From assembly GCF_051622035.1 (NCBI RefSeq), contig NC_135358.1, positions 11,724,001 to 11,788,000 on the forward strand: a stretch of DNA of 64,000 bases, written 5' to 3'. Of this stretch, positions 33,536 to 44,417 are shown one piece after another (within the stretch, counting starts at the first letter, position 1; every line of letters starts with the position of its first letter). This DNA is from Arctopsyche grandis (lineage: Eukaryota > Arthropoda > Insecta > Trichoptera > Hydropsychidae). The notes under the pieces are model-generated. The model did not search any database and was not told where the DNA came from. It was given only the letters and a program-made list of their open reading frames with translations. The position numbers were made by a program, and so were the translations under genes.

Positions 33536-36500
33536 ACATATGTTTACGCGTATATAAGCTAATAGTATAAGTTTTGACAAATTCTATCGCAATAAGGTTA
33601 TTTCAATCAAAAGCCTGAATTCATATTACCAGTCAAAATTTCTAATCAAATTGAAGTCACGTTTTCTTCTCGAAAGTCTCAAAAATACTCTTTTAGAAGT
33701 ACTCAACACGATACATATCTCCATTAATTTCATTCAATAATGAAATAGTCGGTCTGTCTTTACGCGATCAATTTTTTTGTATGGACTCGTCCGCTTGACC
33801 CGGCGTTTCTTCATTAGCGCATTAGCGGCCCACCACCGCTCGATTGAGGTTTTCCCAGTTGTGTCGACCAAAAAAAAATCAGGAGGGATCGGAAAGGTCG
33901 CACGAGCGATTCGACCAGCTAAACGATCAATTAGAAGATGGGTGAAATTCAAGATTTATAGAGCGGGGGAGCCCCTATGTGCGCCCGGTCGGGTGCAGCA
34001 TCGCCGTCGGGTCGTCATTTCAATAGAAAGGTCAAATAAACGGGGTCATGTCGTTAAAGGAGTAAAGTAAACGCTATGGGAACATTACACACACATTAGA
34101 TGCACATTCTGCATAAAAGTTTCGAGAAATATGTTGATTACATGCGAGTGAATGAGATACACACCTACATACTGAGCGTGTGGTGAGAATCCTATTGGAA
34201 TGAAAATGGAACTAAATGATTACTGAAGTCATCATATTCTGTTTAATTTTAAATTATTGAAGCTAATTCATAATTGATTACTTTATTACAGCCTGCCACG
34301 GACATATGTACATACATATGTGATTGAATATTTGGCTTGGAAACAAATGAATAATTGGAGCAAAAGTTAGCAAATTAGGTGATGCAAATTTTGTAAAGAA
34401 TCAATAACTAAGAAATGAAAAAAAGTATATTATCGGATATTAATTTAATTGCCAGTTGCCATAAGAATAATCAAAAATCATTATAATGTAATATTTATCG
34501 CTATAGACATTTATTACAACTGTATAAATTCTATGTATGCACTTACGTAATGGATCAATAAAATAGTGAGGGGTGTAGAATACAAATTTCTTTATAAAAT
34601 GAATGATTATGTAATGAAATTGCATCATAAGTAACTTTCTAAATGGCGCATTATATAATAATTAATGTGATGTGTTAAAAATATACATAATTGCTTAAAT
34701 TGAACATTTTTATGGCATATCATCAATTGATGAAATTTCAAGTCCTATTTGTGATCACATCACTTATTGTAAAGTTGTTTTGTTCAAAATGGAGTTGGAA
34801 TGTATTTTTGAAAAAAAAAATCTATTAAGAATTATTACGTGTAATAATTTTGTCGAATTATTATTAGGTAGATACAGACGTTGCTCCTCAGCGGGACGTT
34901 AGGACATTAATCATAAAATCTGGTTTTTAGATTTACCTCATTATTTTTATAATTAAAACAATTTTTAATAATATTGAAAAAATGTTCAATATTTTACGAG
35001 CTCGCACTGTCAATTAATTATAGCATGATAACTTGAAGTAAATGAAGCACTTTTAGTGCTGAAAGCGTGCACGTGTTAAATTTGTTATCTATTAAATTTA
35101 ATAACGATTTCTTATGATTTAGGCGAGACGCAATTCAATACATATGTACATATATGTAAATTCAACGTTTTTCCAAAACAAATAAACACCGTATCGGTAA
35201 TGAAATAAGGTGATTACATTCTGCAAAAGAAGAGCATAAGCGATGACGCTTAAATTATGCAAAAAAAAATATTGATAGTACAAATATGTAGTTTGATTTG
35301 ATACTTGAATACTGATGATAATTGTGGCAAATCATTGCCTGGCCGAATGATTCAGAGAACATGTTTCCAATTGTGGCGCTCAACGCTCACCCACTTAAGC
35401 GCAGCTCACGAATGAGCAAAAGGGGTCAATTTTATTGACACCATCTATCAATTTAAAAACGGGAATATTTCATTGATTCACTTTAATGTACAAAACCGAC
35501 CCACTGGTGGAATGTATGTATCTGTTATTGACGCACAAGACGCGCCACCGATCTGATTTGGAGGACTTCGTTCTCCGGCTACGTTGTCGTCACATTACAA
35601 TGAATATGATTTTACTGACGTTCAAATAACGGCTGAAATTCAATTTGGAAAATAGGCATTTTAGCGACCTTTTCACCGAATAACTGAGTTTCGCTTTCCC
35701 CCAGTGTGACGCGACGGGCGATTATCAGATTTGCATGTTTTTCTTTTATACCCGTTTTTTTTTGTACATTATCACGAAAATAACGCGTTTGGCCCTCGTA
35801 AAGTATAATGTCAGAGGAACATGTGCCCCCTGCACAGAGGGAAATTTAACCATTATGAGGTTATTATTTTTCCCTTTGAGTTTTCCCTCATGGTATCGCA
35901 CAACGAAACGAGGTTAGCACCGCAGAGGACAACGAGGAATTGACACGGTATTGTGACCTTAACGAAGGTCCGCTTTGAGGGACTCAGGGTGAAAAATATC
36001 CATTATCTTCTCTTGAAGTATGAATATTAAAAAAAAAATAGATTTAAATCTGTCTAACGGCGGAAAAAAACACGAAAGTAATAAAAAACGGGGAAGACAC
36101 GCCACGCCATATGGGGGAGCGAAATTGAAAGTTTGTACTGTAAAAAAAGATACAATGTATTGTGAATAGAAAAAACCGGATTGTGACCCTTTTGTACGTA
36201 AATATAAGGCGCATTATTCGCCGACAATGGAACGTTCGCTTTATTGTGGTTGACCTTTGACCTTTTTGTTCGATAAAAAAATATTATTCGCCAAAGGGCA
36301 CAACCTTCCATGAATAATTATTTTTTATTTATGTCTTTATTTATATTTTGTATGGCGTGACCTGAAAGTTAATCTTAAATCGACTATTCAATACCGTTAA
36401 TGAATGCATACAAAAAAATACACACAATAAAATAAAATTATATACCGATGGTAAAATCAATAAATTATTCAAGTACTTAAATAATCTCTATTTTTACTTT

Positions 36501-36656
36501 TACGAATGTCTAATACATATGTAATTTAAGCAAAAATTTCTAAAATACAAAGAGGTCTTAACGCCATTCATTTAAACTTTATAGTAAAAGGAAAAACATT
36601 TATGTTTTACTATTGATGTGTACATAGATATATGCATATAACAATATGTGTACATA
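33536..36656. other. Presumed svp intron with unique islands
   Basis: Contains G+C-raised, repeat-free islands at about 33770-34070 and 35500-36300. The 97-codon frame at 33777-34070 is arginine-rich and unrecognised, and its opposite strand is also open, so composition explains both. The perfect DR1 site lies in the second island. Other parts are A+T-rich with ACATATGT repeats. Confidence 0.4.
36251..36263 (-). promoter_or_regulatory. Perfect DR1 nuclear-receptor response element
   Basis: TGACCTTTGACCT on the given strand is AGGTCA-A-AGGTCA on the other: two consensus half-sites with a one-base spacer. COUP-TF/Svp, HNF4 and USP/RXR heterodimers are known to bind DR1. Its position in the inferred svp intron makes autoregulation a possibility; binding is untested. 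Confidence 0.6.
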
Positions 36657-37171
36657 TGTAGAATTCCAATGCACTCAAAAAAGTATAGAACGCCGTATAC
36701 TTGACGTAACGAGAAGAGATAGAAAACGGAATACGTGGGTGAGAAATATGACGAGGGTAGTGGACACAGTGAAGGAAGTGAAGAGATTGGAATGGCAATG
36801 GGTTGGTCACGTAGCTAGAAAAATGTATGAAATATTGACAAAATGGTACCCGGGAGAATATAAAAGGGTGAAAGGAAGGCCGCAAGGAAGATGGGTAGAA
36901 AAATGTGTGGTATGAAATGGATAAGAGGCGAATGGAAACATGCTGGATGAATACAAAGCTCGAAGAACGGATGATAGATGGACGAAAAAAATGTTATCAC
37001 AGAGAATATAAAAGGGAAGACTACAGGGAAGATGATTGCTTCTAATTAGAAAAATGTGTAGGATGAGATGAATGAGAGTTGCCCAAAATAAAGACGAACG
37101 GAAACTTATAGCAGAGGGCTTCATCCAGCAGTGGATGGTGAGTGGCTGTAAATGATAATGATGATGATATG
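36657..37171 (+). mobile_element. RTE-like LINE 3' end, copy D, internally duplicated
   Basis: Contains CTQKSIERRILDVTRRDRKR, LEWQWVGHVARKM and KRVKGRPQGRWVEK strings (36660-36915). A second partial run of the same region (AGAATATAAAAGGG, GAAGATGATTGC, CAGTGGATGGTGAGTGG) follows, and it ends in AATGATAATGATGATGAT. Two overlapping fragments thus seem joined, by recombination or repeated insertion. Confidence 0.75.
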
Positions 37172-39196
37172 TAGTGTGTATAATTTTTGCTATTAGGCAT
37201 ATCTATGTAATCATCTCTCATATATACATACGTACATATATTACGAGCAATGTGATAAATCCGTCTATTATTATTAAAAACCGGTTAATTTGATTACTAA
37301 TATTATAATTTTTAATTTTTAGCCTAGGCCAATCTAATTTAACCGATAGCCTTCCTAGTTTGATTAATCACCGGTTATTATATGTAAATAATAATCATAA
37401 ATGTGTACATATGTGGATTCGTGTAAGAAATATTTCAATGTGGTATTTTTTATTCTTCAAAATAATTGAATCATATCTGTACCACAATAATATGAAGAAA
37501 AAATGTTTTAATCTTAACATGTTTATTCGGTGAATTTTGGCCTTTCCGAGTGGCATAGAGGGTCTTGCGCGTTAAAAACATCGAAAAAAATCAATGGACA
37601 GATGTTTACATAGGTCGCGCGCCCGTTTTGTATTCAAAATCTTTCAATAGATAATCGAAAATAACAGAAGAGCAGCATGTGCACAGACAGACACAATTTT
37701 GACACAATGAGACACAATCTGACAGACTCTGAGGGGGCGTGTTTTTCTCGCAAGACGTTTTTCGCCCTTCGCCAAATATTTGTCGACAAAGGCCGCACAA
37801 AGGACTCCAAGTGCACAATGCAACTGTACAAACGATCCTCTAATCTGACTAAGAAATCGACGTGCTAAAAAAGATTCGGTCCACTTATTATACGAAGGAT
37901 ACGATTATAATCGAATACGCGTAATTATATTCAAGCATAAACGACGATTTTATATTATAATCCAATTAAATGTAGATTACTGAGATGTGTTTATTCTTAA
38001 CATAAACTCACCCTAATTCGATTATAATGAAAGATTCTGGCGATTCTTAAATTTAGGACCATTTTCAAATACGTCGAAATGACGCAAATCTTAAAATATG
38101 AAAGAAAAATACGCACATTATAAAAACTAGGATCCCATTGTGCAAAAGTAATGACGCTCGATGTCATATTTTAAAAATATATTACTTTTTAATACAAATT
38201 TTTACAATATTCTATTGAAAATGAAAAATACCTACATATGTATATGTGTATAGCAATAAATTTTAAAATACACAAAAATTTAAATTTCAAACATTCGTCT
38301 GATAATATCGAATATAAAATATATACAACAAAATTTGTATATGAAAAAAAATCGGGACGCTACTCAGAACTTTTTATATACCCCAATTGTTACCCATCGA
38401 CAATTTGTGTGCTATACATTATGTAAGGGGAGAGAAAATGTGTGCTCTATGAATTAAACGTAGGCTTTTTCATTTCCTATTGTCACCTTCGGCTCATTAG
38501 CTGACCATTTGGCGTGGGCGTACACCATGTCCCACAAAGAGTGACAGCCAAAAGGTACTGCGTACGTCCTTTAGTAGAAATTTATGACACGTAAAAGCGA
38601 TGAGATCCGATTGTCCTACCGTCAATACATTTACTTATTGTGTCGTACCGATACGATCGCCTATTTTTCCGGTACGTACCTATGTATAGGTACATATAAA
38701 TAAATAATCATTACAACGACAGTTCGTAGACACAAGGCTGTAATCGAACATAATTCACAAAAACTAAAAGATGTTGGAAATTTTTCGTTTTGATATGATT
38801 TGATACTTCTAGGTGTATTTTTATAGCGTCTGTGGCTCGCAAGCCATCACCTGCCGATTTATGGCCAAAGGTGTCCACCGAAGGTGACCTGTACGACCTT
38901 AACGGTTCCGATTCCAATATACCTTGTTCGAAAAAAAATGTGAGCTGAGGGGACAATGTGCCTATTGTGATATTTTAATGGATTTATTTCATTTCATAAC
39001 AATTTTTTTGCCTATTCGCTTGCAAAACGGACAATCGCAATGACGCAACTGCATCTGCATTCGATTTCAAACTTTTTTCCACTTAAAGAAATACACATAT
39101 GTATGTACATATATTAAATAATTTTATATCAATTATTTTTGTATTTTATCTAAAAAAAATCGTAAATTCAATCAATGTAATACATTTTTTTGATTT
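37172..39196. other. Presumed svp intron, no gene seen
   Basis: An imperfect inverted repeat, ACCGGTTAATTTGATTACTA with AGTTTGATTAATCACCGGTTA, lies near 37278-37380 around a TAGCCTAGGC-like centre. The frames at 37606-37868 and 38711-38956 occupy unique G+C-raised sequence and lack recognisable motifs. Confidence 0.35.
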
Positions 39197-40140
39197 AATG
39201 TAATATATCCGTATAAATTTCATGATTCTCTTCTTCAGAGAGAATTATTTATATCTGATCTGGGAATAGTCTTCGAAAATAGTTGGAGTTTCAACATTCA
39301 CATTGAGAATATCTGTGATAGGGCAACAAAAATCCTTGGATTCGTAATCCGTAATTCGTCCGAACTAGGGCTCACTGCCATTCGTCTCTTATATTGTACA
39401 TTAGTTCGCAGTGTGCTCGAGTTTGGCTCCATTATATGGTCTCCCTATCTACTTCGTTACTCTCTAATGTTGGAACGAGTCCAAAGGAAATTCCTTAGAT
39501 TTTTATATCTGAAGACATTTGGATTTTATCCATATCTGTTCCCTAGTGCCTTTGTCTTGGGATCTTTGGGTTTCAACTCCCTGGCAAAGAGAAGAGATTT
39601 ATTTCTTGGGAAACATTTCGTAAAATTACTTAGAGGAGAGATTCACAATCCCACTATCCTGGAGAAACTAAAATTCTGGGCCCCGGAAAATCGTAGAGTT
39701 TTAAGAAAACATGATATATTTTTACCAATTAGGGCTAAATCAAACGTGCTCATGAACTCCCCCCTCTCGAGAGCTGTTCGACTCCTTAACTTACTGGCAC
39801 ATTACTTGGACCTATTCGATGCCAGTTATGTTGAGTTGGTGGAACACATCCTAAATAGCACGATATAAATTTTTCAATCTTATTTCTTTGTTTTTATTTT
39901 GTGTACATATTTTTTACTTGATTTTTATTATTTATTTATGATGTTTTTTTTTATTTATGATTTTTATTATTTTCTTATGTTTTTTTTTTATTTATGATTT
40001 TTATTATTTTTTTTATGATGTTTTTTTTGTAATTTTTATGATTTTTATTATTTGTATTAAAATCACATTGACGCTTTGGGGCAACCTGTCAAGTCTCTGT
40101 GGTATTGATTTTTTTAAAATAAAATAAAATAAAATAAAAA
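39197..40140 (+). mobile_element. Jockey-like non-LTR retrotransposon, 3' fragment (copy 2)
   Basis: A 5'-truncated copy of the LINE at 930-2041, in the opposite orientation. It runs from ATCCGTATAAATTTC through the coding end, a TTTTATGATTTTTATTATT-rich 3' UTR and an AAAATAAAATAAAAT tail. AATGTAATACAT after the tail (40140-40151) recurs with one mismatch at 39197-39208 and perfectly at 39174-39185, a plausible target-site duplication. Confidence 0.88.
39209..39868 (+). pseudogene. Reverse transcriptase C-terminus (jockey-like), frame intact
   Basis: The frame is open from 39209 (PYKFHDSLLQRELFISDLGI) through RSVLEFGSIIWSP and LERVQRKFLRFL to the natural end HILNSTI and TAA at 39868. It therefore preserves the original C-terminus, which copy 1 has lost through a one-base deletion. 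The catalytic core is missing because of 5' truncation, so it cannot act as an RT. Near-identity with copy 1 suggests relatively recent activity of the family. Confidence 0.85.
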
Positions 40141-40336
40141 ATGTAATACATACAATTTTTCTTCAAAAAGGTTAGGAAGGTAAAATACATATGTATGTCA
40201 TCACTAAAGTGTGGCGGATGATGATTTATGCACAATAAATGGTCAACCTTGATTTTAACACTCTTGCTTAGTACGGTATTGGAAAGGTCTATCGTTAGTT
40301 GACGAGCACCAAGAAACGCCTAGGTTTAGTCATCAT

Positions 40337-40510
40337 CAGTGGCGTGCGGTGAAAATCTCCCTGTTTTTGTCGCGCAGACTTATTTATGTGTGCGTGAGCA
40401 GGATACAAGGGGACTCGGTATGACGTCACCTCGTCTCCTTGTATCCCGCTCGCACACACATAAGTAAAGCTGTGCGACAAAAACAGATAGAGTTTCACGG
40501 CACGTCACCG
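40337..40510. mobile_element. Hairpin hAT MITE with perfect 8-bp TSD
   Basis: Ends CAGTGGCGTGCGGTG and, reverse-complemented, CGGTGACGTGCCGTG. Long complementary arms include CTGTTTTTGTCGCGCAGA with GTGCGACAAAAACAG, and ATGTGTGCGTGAGCAGGATA with its partner. GTCATCAT stands on both sides (40329-40336 and 40511-40518), the 8-bp duplication expected of hAT. It is inserted exactly at the ATG-repeat tail of the LINE fragment at 40511. Confidence 0.85.
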
Positions 40511-40942
40511 GTCATCATCATCATCATTTACAGCCGTTCCCCATCCACTGCTGGATGAAGTCCTCCCCAACACGCTTCCATTCGTCTCTGATTTGCGCAA
40601 CTTTCATCCATATCATCCCACACATTTTTATTCTAATTTAATTTACCCATCTTTCCCATCGTCTTCCTTGCACCTTTTTACATTGTCTCTGGTACCATTC
40701 GAGCACTTATGTATTTCGTTCATCTATCATCCGTTCTTCTAGCTACGTGACCCATCCATTGCCATTTCAATCTTTTCACTGTTTCCACTATATCAACTAC
40801 TTTTACAATCTCTCTTCGTTATGCCGATCATACAGCGTTCCACAACTATTTCAGTGCATTAGAGTTTGTGTAACATTTTGGCGTTTAATGTTTATTTTTT
40901 ACATCCATACGTCATCACTGGTAAAACAAATTGATCGACACA
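40511..40942 (-). mobile_element. RTE-like LINE 3' end, copy E
   Basis: A minus-strand copy beginning with the (CAT)n tail and the complement of CAGCAGTGGATGGGGAACGG. It runs back through the ATWLEERM-like zone to the coding sequence around FDQFVLPVMTYGC at about 40900-40942. Frame breaks are present. Interrupted at its tail by the hAT MITE. Confidence 0.75.
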
Positions 40943-43900
40943 TGTATCTACATACATATGTATGTATATGTGCATAAAATGTAAAAAAAAATGTATGACA
41001 CAACTTTGGTATATATTTTAATGTAAACAAAATTATTCTAGCATCACAATAAAGACAGAGCAAAAGAATATATCTAGAAACTTGAAACTATCGATAAGGA
41101 AGAATCAAGAAAGCGCTTATTTTATTGGTTATTGGCAAATTATCGGATATATGGCTTTGATTTATTTTTATTAGTTTTTAAATTTGGCATAGACGTTTTG
41201 CGGTAAATTATCACCGTCGTCAAACTCGTTCGTCCATATGTTATATATTGGATTCGATTGATTTTTTATTATCGATTAAACGAACGTTAGATTAGGCGGA
41301 ACGCGCGCGCTACATATGAATTGATAATTTCAAACCGAATCGAAGCGTACTCGGAGATGAATTCAAGGACATTGTTCGAAATTGGTTGTCGCTATTTATT
41401 TAATAGGGGCAGTACTCCGAGATTCGTTCATCCCCCGAAGTGAAATGTCGAACGAAAGGCAGCTGTGGTCATCCATTAAATTTATTCCACAACTTCGGGA
41501 ATATTTTAACGCGAATGAATGAAAAACCCGGGTGGAGGGTTATAACCGAATTCATATGTAAATGGCACATTGTGTTCATTTCTTTATTTTCTTTATTATT
41601 CGCCACTTTTGATAGACGTGAAATCACTCATGAACTTTGACCTCACAGAGTGAAAAAAATAATTGATTTATCGACCGGCTATGGCACGCTTCGTACCGCA
41701 CATACGAACACATATCCTGTTATATTATATTATAGGTTATGCTGCGATTGATTTCTAAGGGATGATTGTACTTTGGGAAATGAGTCTATGTAGATAATTT
41801 TGGACTGTTTTTTGAAAGTGTTGATTGTGTATATGCAGATCTGCGGAGTGTTTTGTTCGGGGTTGCGAAACTTCGAAACAAGACGGGGGTGAGGACCGGA
41901 AGGGTGACGTTCCGGGGGTAAATGTCAGGCTTGAATGTCAGGAGCTACGGACCAGGGTTTATCAACGAGGGTAGATAGTAACACCAGACACCCAGCGACC
42001 GCTCGTTCATTACCAAATCAGAAATCGTCAACCGTAAATGAGTTTCTTTTGAAAAAAAATCAACAAGTATCTATCTACAAATAAGATTACAATGTGCTAT
42101 TTTTTTAATTAAATTTTAAAATAAAAGATTATCATTTTGTGGCATATTATTTTTCAAAGGTTGCCGATCTCTACTATATACAAGGTGCCTCGGTGGATCG
42201 GAAAGAGGAAGCCGGAGTTGTTGTGCGATATGCGAAAATGAAATGGCCCACCGGGCTATTATTTTGTGAGCCCGAGAACAGCTTGTTTATAAACGTACAT
42301 ATATGTATTATATAAATATCTGTATATGTATATACCTATATCATCATCATTGTCAGAATCTCCTCATCCACTTGTGGATATGAAAAGACCAATACACATA
42401 CATACATAAATATATTTCACATACATTATATTACCTATGTATATATAGAAACATTTTTCAATTTAATAGAAATTTTTATTTTAATAATCTATACAAATTT
42501 TATTATGGAAATATGTAGTATAAAAAAATATTTCCTTCTTTCAAATGTGAGTAGTAAAATTTCAAGCTTATATGTACCTATGTATGTATATTATAGAGTG
42601 AGACAAATAAGCAGGCGATTATATATGTAATATGTAAATTATAAATATTTTAAAGTAAAAATAAAAAAACCCTATTTTTTTTGTATTTGAAATACAATGA
42701 TATTTATTTTAGATCATTTTTATGATTCAAAATTTGGCTATTTTAATAGTTAGCATCCTAGTAAAAGTTGGGGTCACTGTTACCCTTCAGCGCGCGTTAG
42801 CTTGCGAGCAAAGCGTTTTATTCGCCCCCGCAATGATTTTAAAGTACCGAAATTAGACGCGAATGTTTGTCCGAGGGATGGTTGTAGAGGGCGTCAGATT
42901 AGGGGTTGCTTCCGAGCTGTATCCAAATTGGAGACACGACCCTTCACGACGGCTTATCTTGAGCCCATCTTGTCACCATCAACAGTTACATGCTCTGGTG
43001 TCAAAAGCTACATTTACACAAATCACACATTTGTACAGGAATTTAAAAAATAAAATAATTTATATTCAAATAGACAGGTATATTATAGATACATAGTTTG
43101 AAAAAATCGTGTCATTTTCCAGCGCTTCACATCGAGTGGGCTTTCGAGCGATGAAGCATCTTTGCTCTTTGACATTCTTTCGATCTTTATCACGTCTCGT
43201 TCGCTGTGAAGGGTGGATTAGACCCCGTTCAAGTCTATTCGTCGACGTCAAGGTACTCAAAGTGTTCATAAGAGCGCTAATACCACGTTCAGAGAATGAC
43301 TGTGGCCTCGCAAAGGCCACTCGGAGTGTCAGAGAGGGCGATGAAAACAAAGAAGAGCACGATGTGATCCGAGAAAATGACACGAAACCTCCCCGAGAAG
43401 GGTCAAAAGTAACTCGCGAATTTTCGATTCACTTTTTAACGGTGTGAGCTATTTCGAGGGTGGTTGTTCGGCGTAATATTCATACGGGTGTAATCTGAAA
43501 TATAATCCGTATCTGGTGTCTCCAGGCGCACTCCACGTGGCGCGGCCTAATCTCCAATCTGGCGACACGTGTCGTCGTACGCATTATTTCCATGCAAATA
43601 TTTTCATCCGACAAAAGAGGAACACATGCGGAGGAAAAAGTGATATCTTCACGCCATTTTCTTTATGGAAAAATATTTTTAATTTCAAAACGCATTATCA
43701 GCTGTAAAAAAACATGACTCGTATCGATATTAATTTATGAAATATCACAATTGAAACAACTTTGAATATTTCGAATTACAATTTTTTACTATATAAATTA
43801 CTACATTACTATATTATTTTACTATATTACTATATTAAATACATTTCGCTATTTCATTCAGCATGAAAAAGACAAAAAAACATTACAAACATTGTTAAGA

Positions 43901-44342
43901 TTTACATTTTTTTCTTGGAGGAACGGAAAATGTATTACCAACTCTTATAATCAGGGCCGTTCAAAGTGAGCTCAGAATCTGGGAGAACAATGGTTCTGGA
44001 CCGATTTTGTGGGATGGGGGGTCTATTTTAGAATTTAGAAAATAAAATATTTCCCTTTTTCGAAGTGTTCTATAATTATGAAAGATGAAAAACATGCACT
44101 AAAAGCAAAAAAAAAGGAACACACTTAACGATATATATGTCAAAATCAACACTATAAATACCTGTTGATGCTCAGGTAAAAATTTTAAAGAAAGTTAATT
44201 TTTTGATTTTGATTAACTTTTTTTGTATAAATTACAATGTAGGAAATACATTGTAATTTTCGTAAGAAACTAGTTTAGATTCGTTATATTTATATTTTTT
44301 CGTTATGTGTACATATATGTAATTGTGTATATGTAATTGATA
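40943..44342. other. Presumed svp intron with unique islands
   Basis: G+C-raised repeat-free sequence at about 41200-41460, 41830-42010, 42780-43020 and 43100-43720. The overlapping frames on both strands at 43066-43447 (105 and 112 codons) and at 42802-43096 have no recognised family. Candidate regulatory DNA by composition only. Elsewhere A+T-rich, with CATATGTA microsatellites. Confidence 0.35.
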
Positions 44343-44417
44343 TTGGCCAGGAAGACGCATTGGGTGTACCTGTTAGGCCTTCCTGGTATAAATATATAAA
44401 TAAAATAAAATAAAAAT
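44343..44417 (+). repeat. SINE family S1, 3' tail fragment
   Basis: TTGGCCAGGAAGACGCATTG, GGTGTACCTGTTAGGCC and TTCCTGGTATAAATATATAA followed by AAATAAAATAAAAT match the tail domain of the S1 copies at 24362 and 33182. The head and body are absent, as in a 5'-truncated retroposed copy. Confidence 0.7.

Noticed and set aside
36807..37124. 105-codon minus-strand frame
   Set aside because: Antisense to RTE copy D.
39900..40060. Regularly repeated TTTTATGATTTTTATTATT block as a CRISPR-like or satellite array
   Set aside because: It is simple-sequence 3' UTR of the jockey-like LINE, also present in copy 1; no spacers.
43066..43447. Overlapping 105- and 112-codon frames on opposite strands
   Set aside because: Both strands open in a G+C-raised island, neither with recognisable domains; treated as non-coding.
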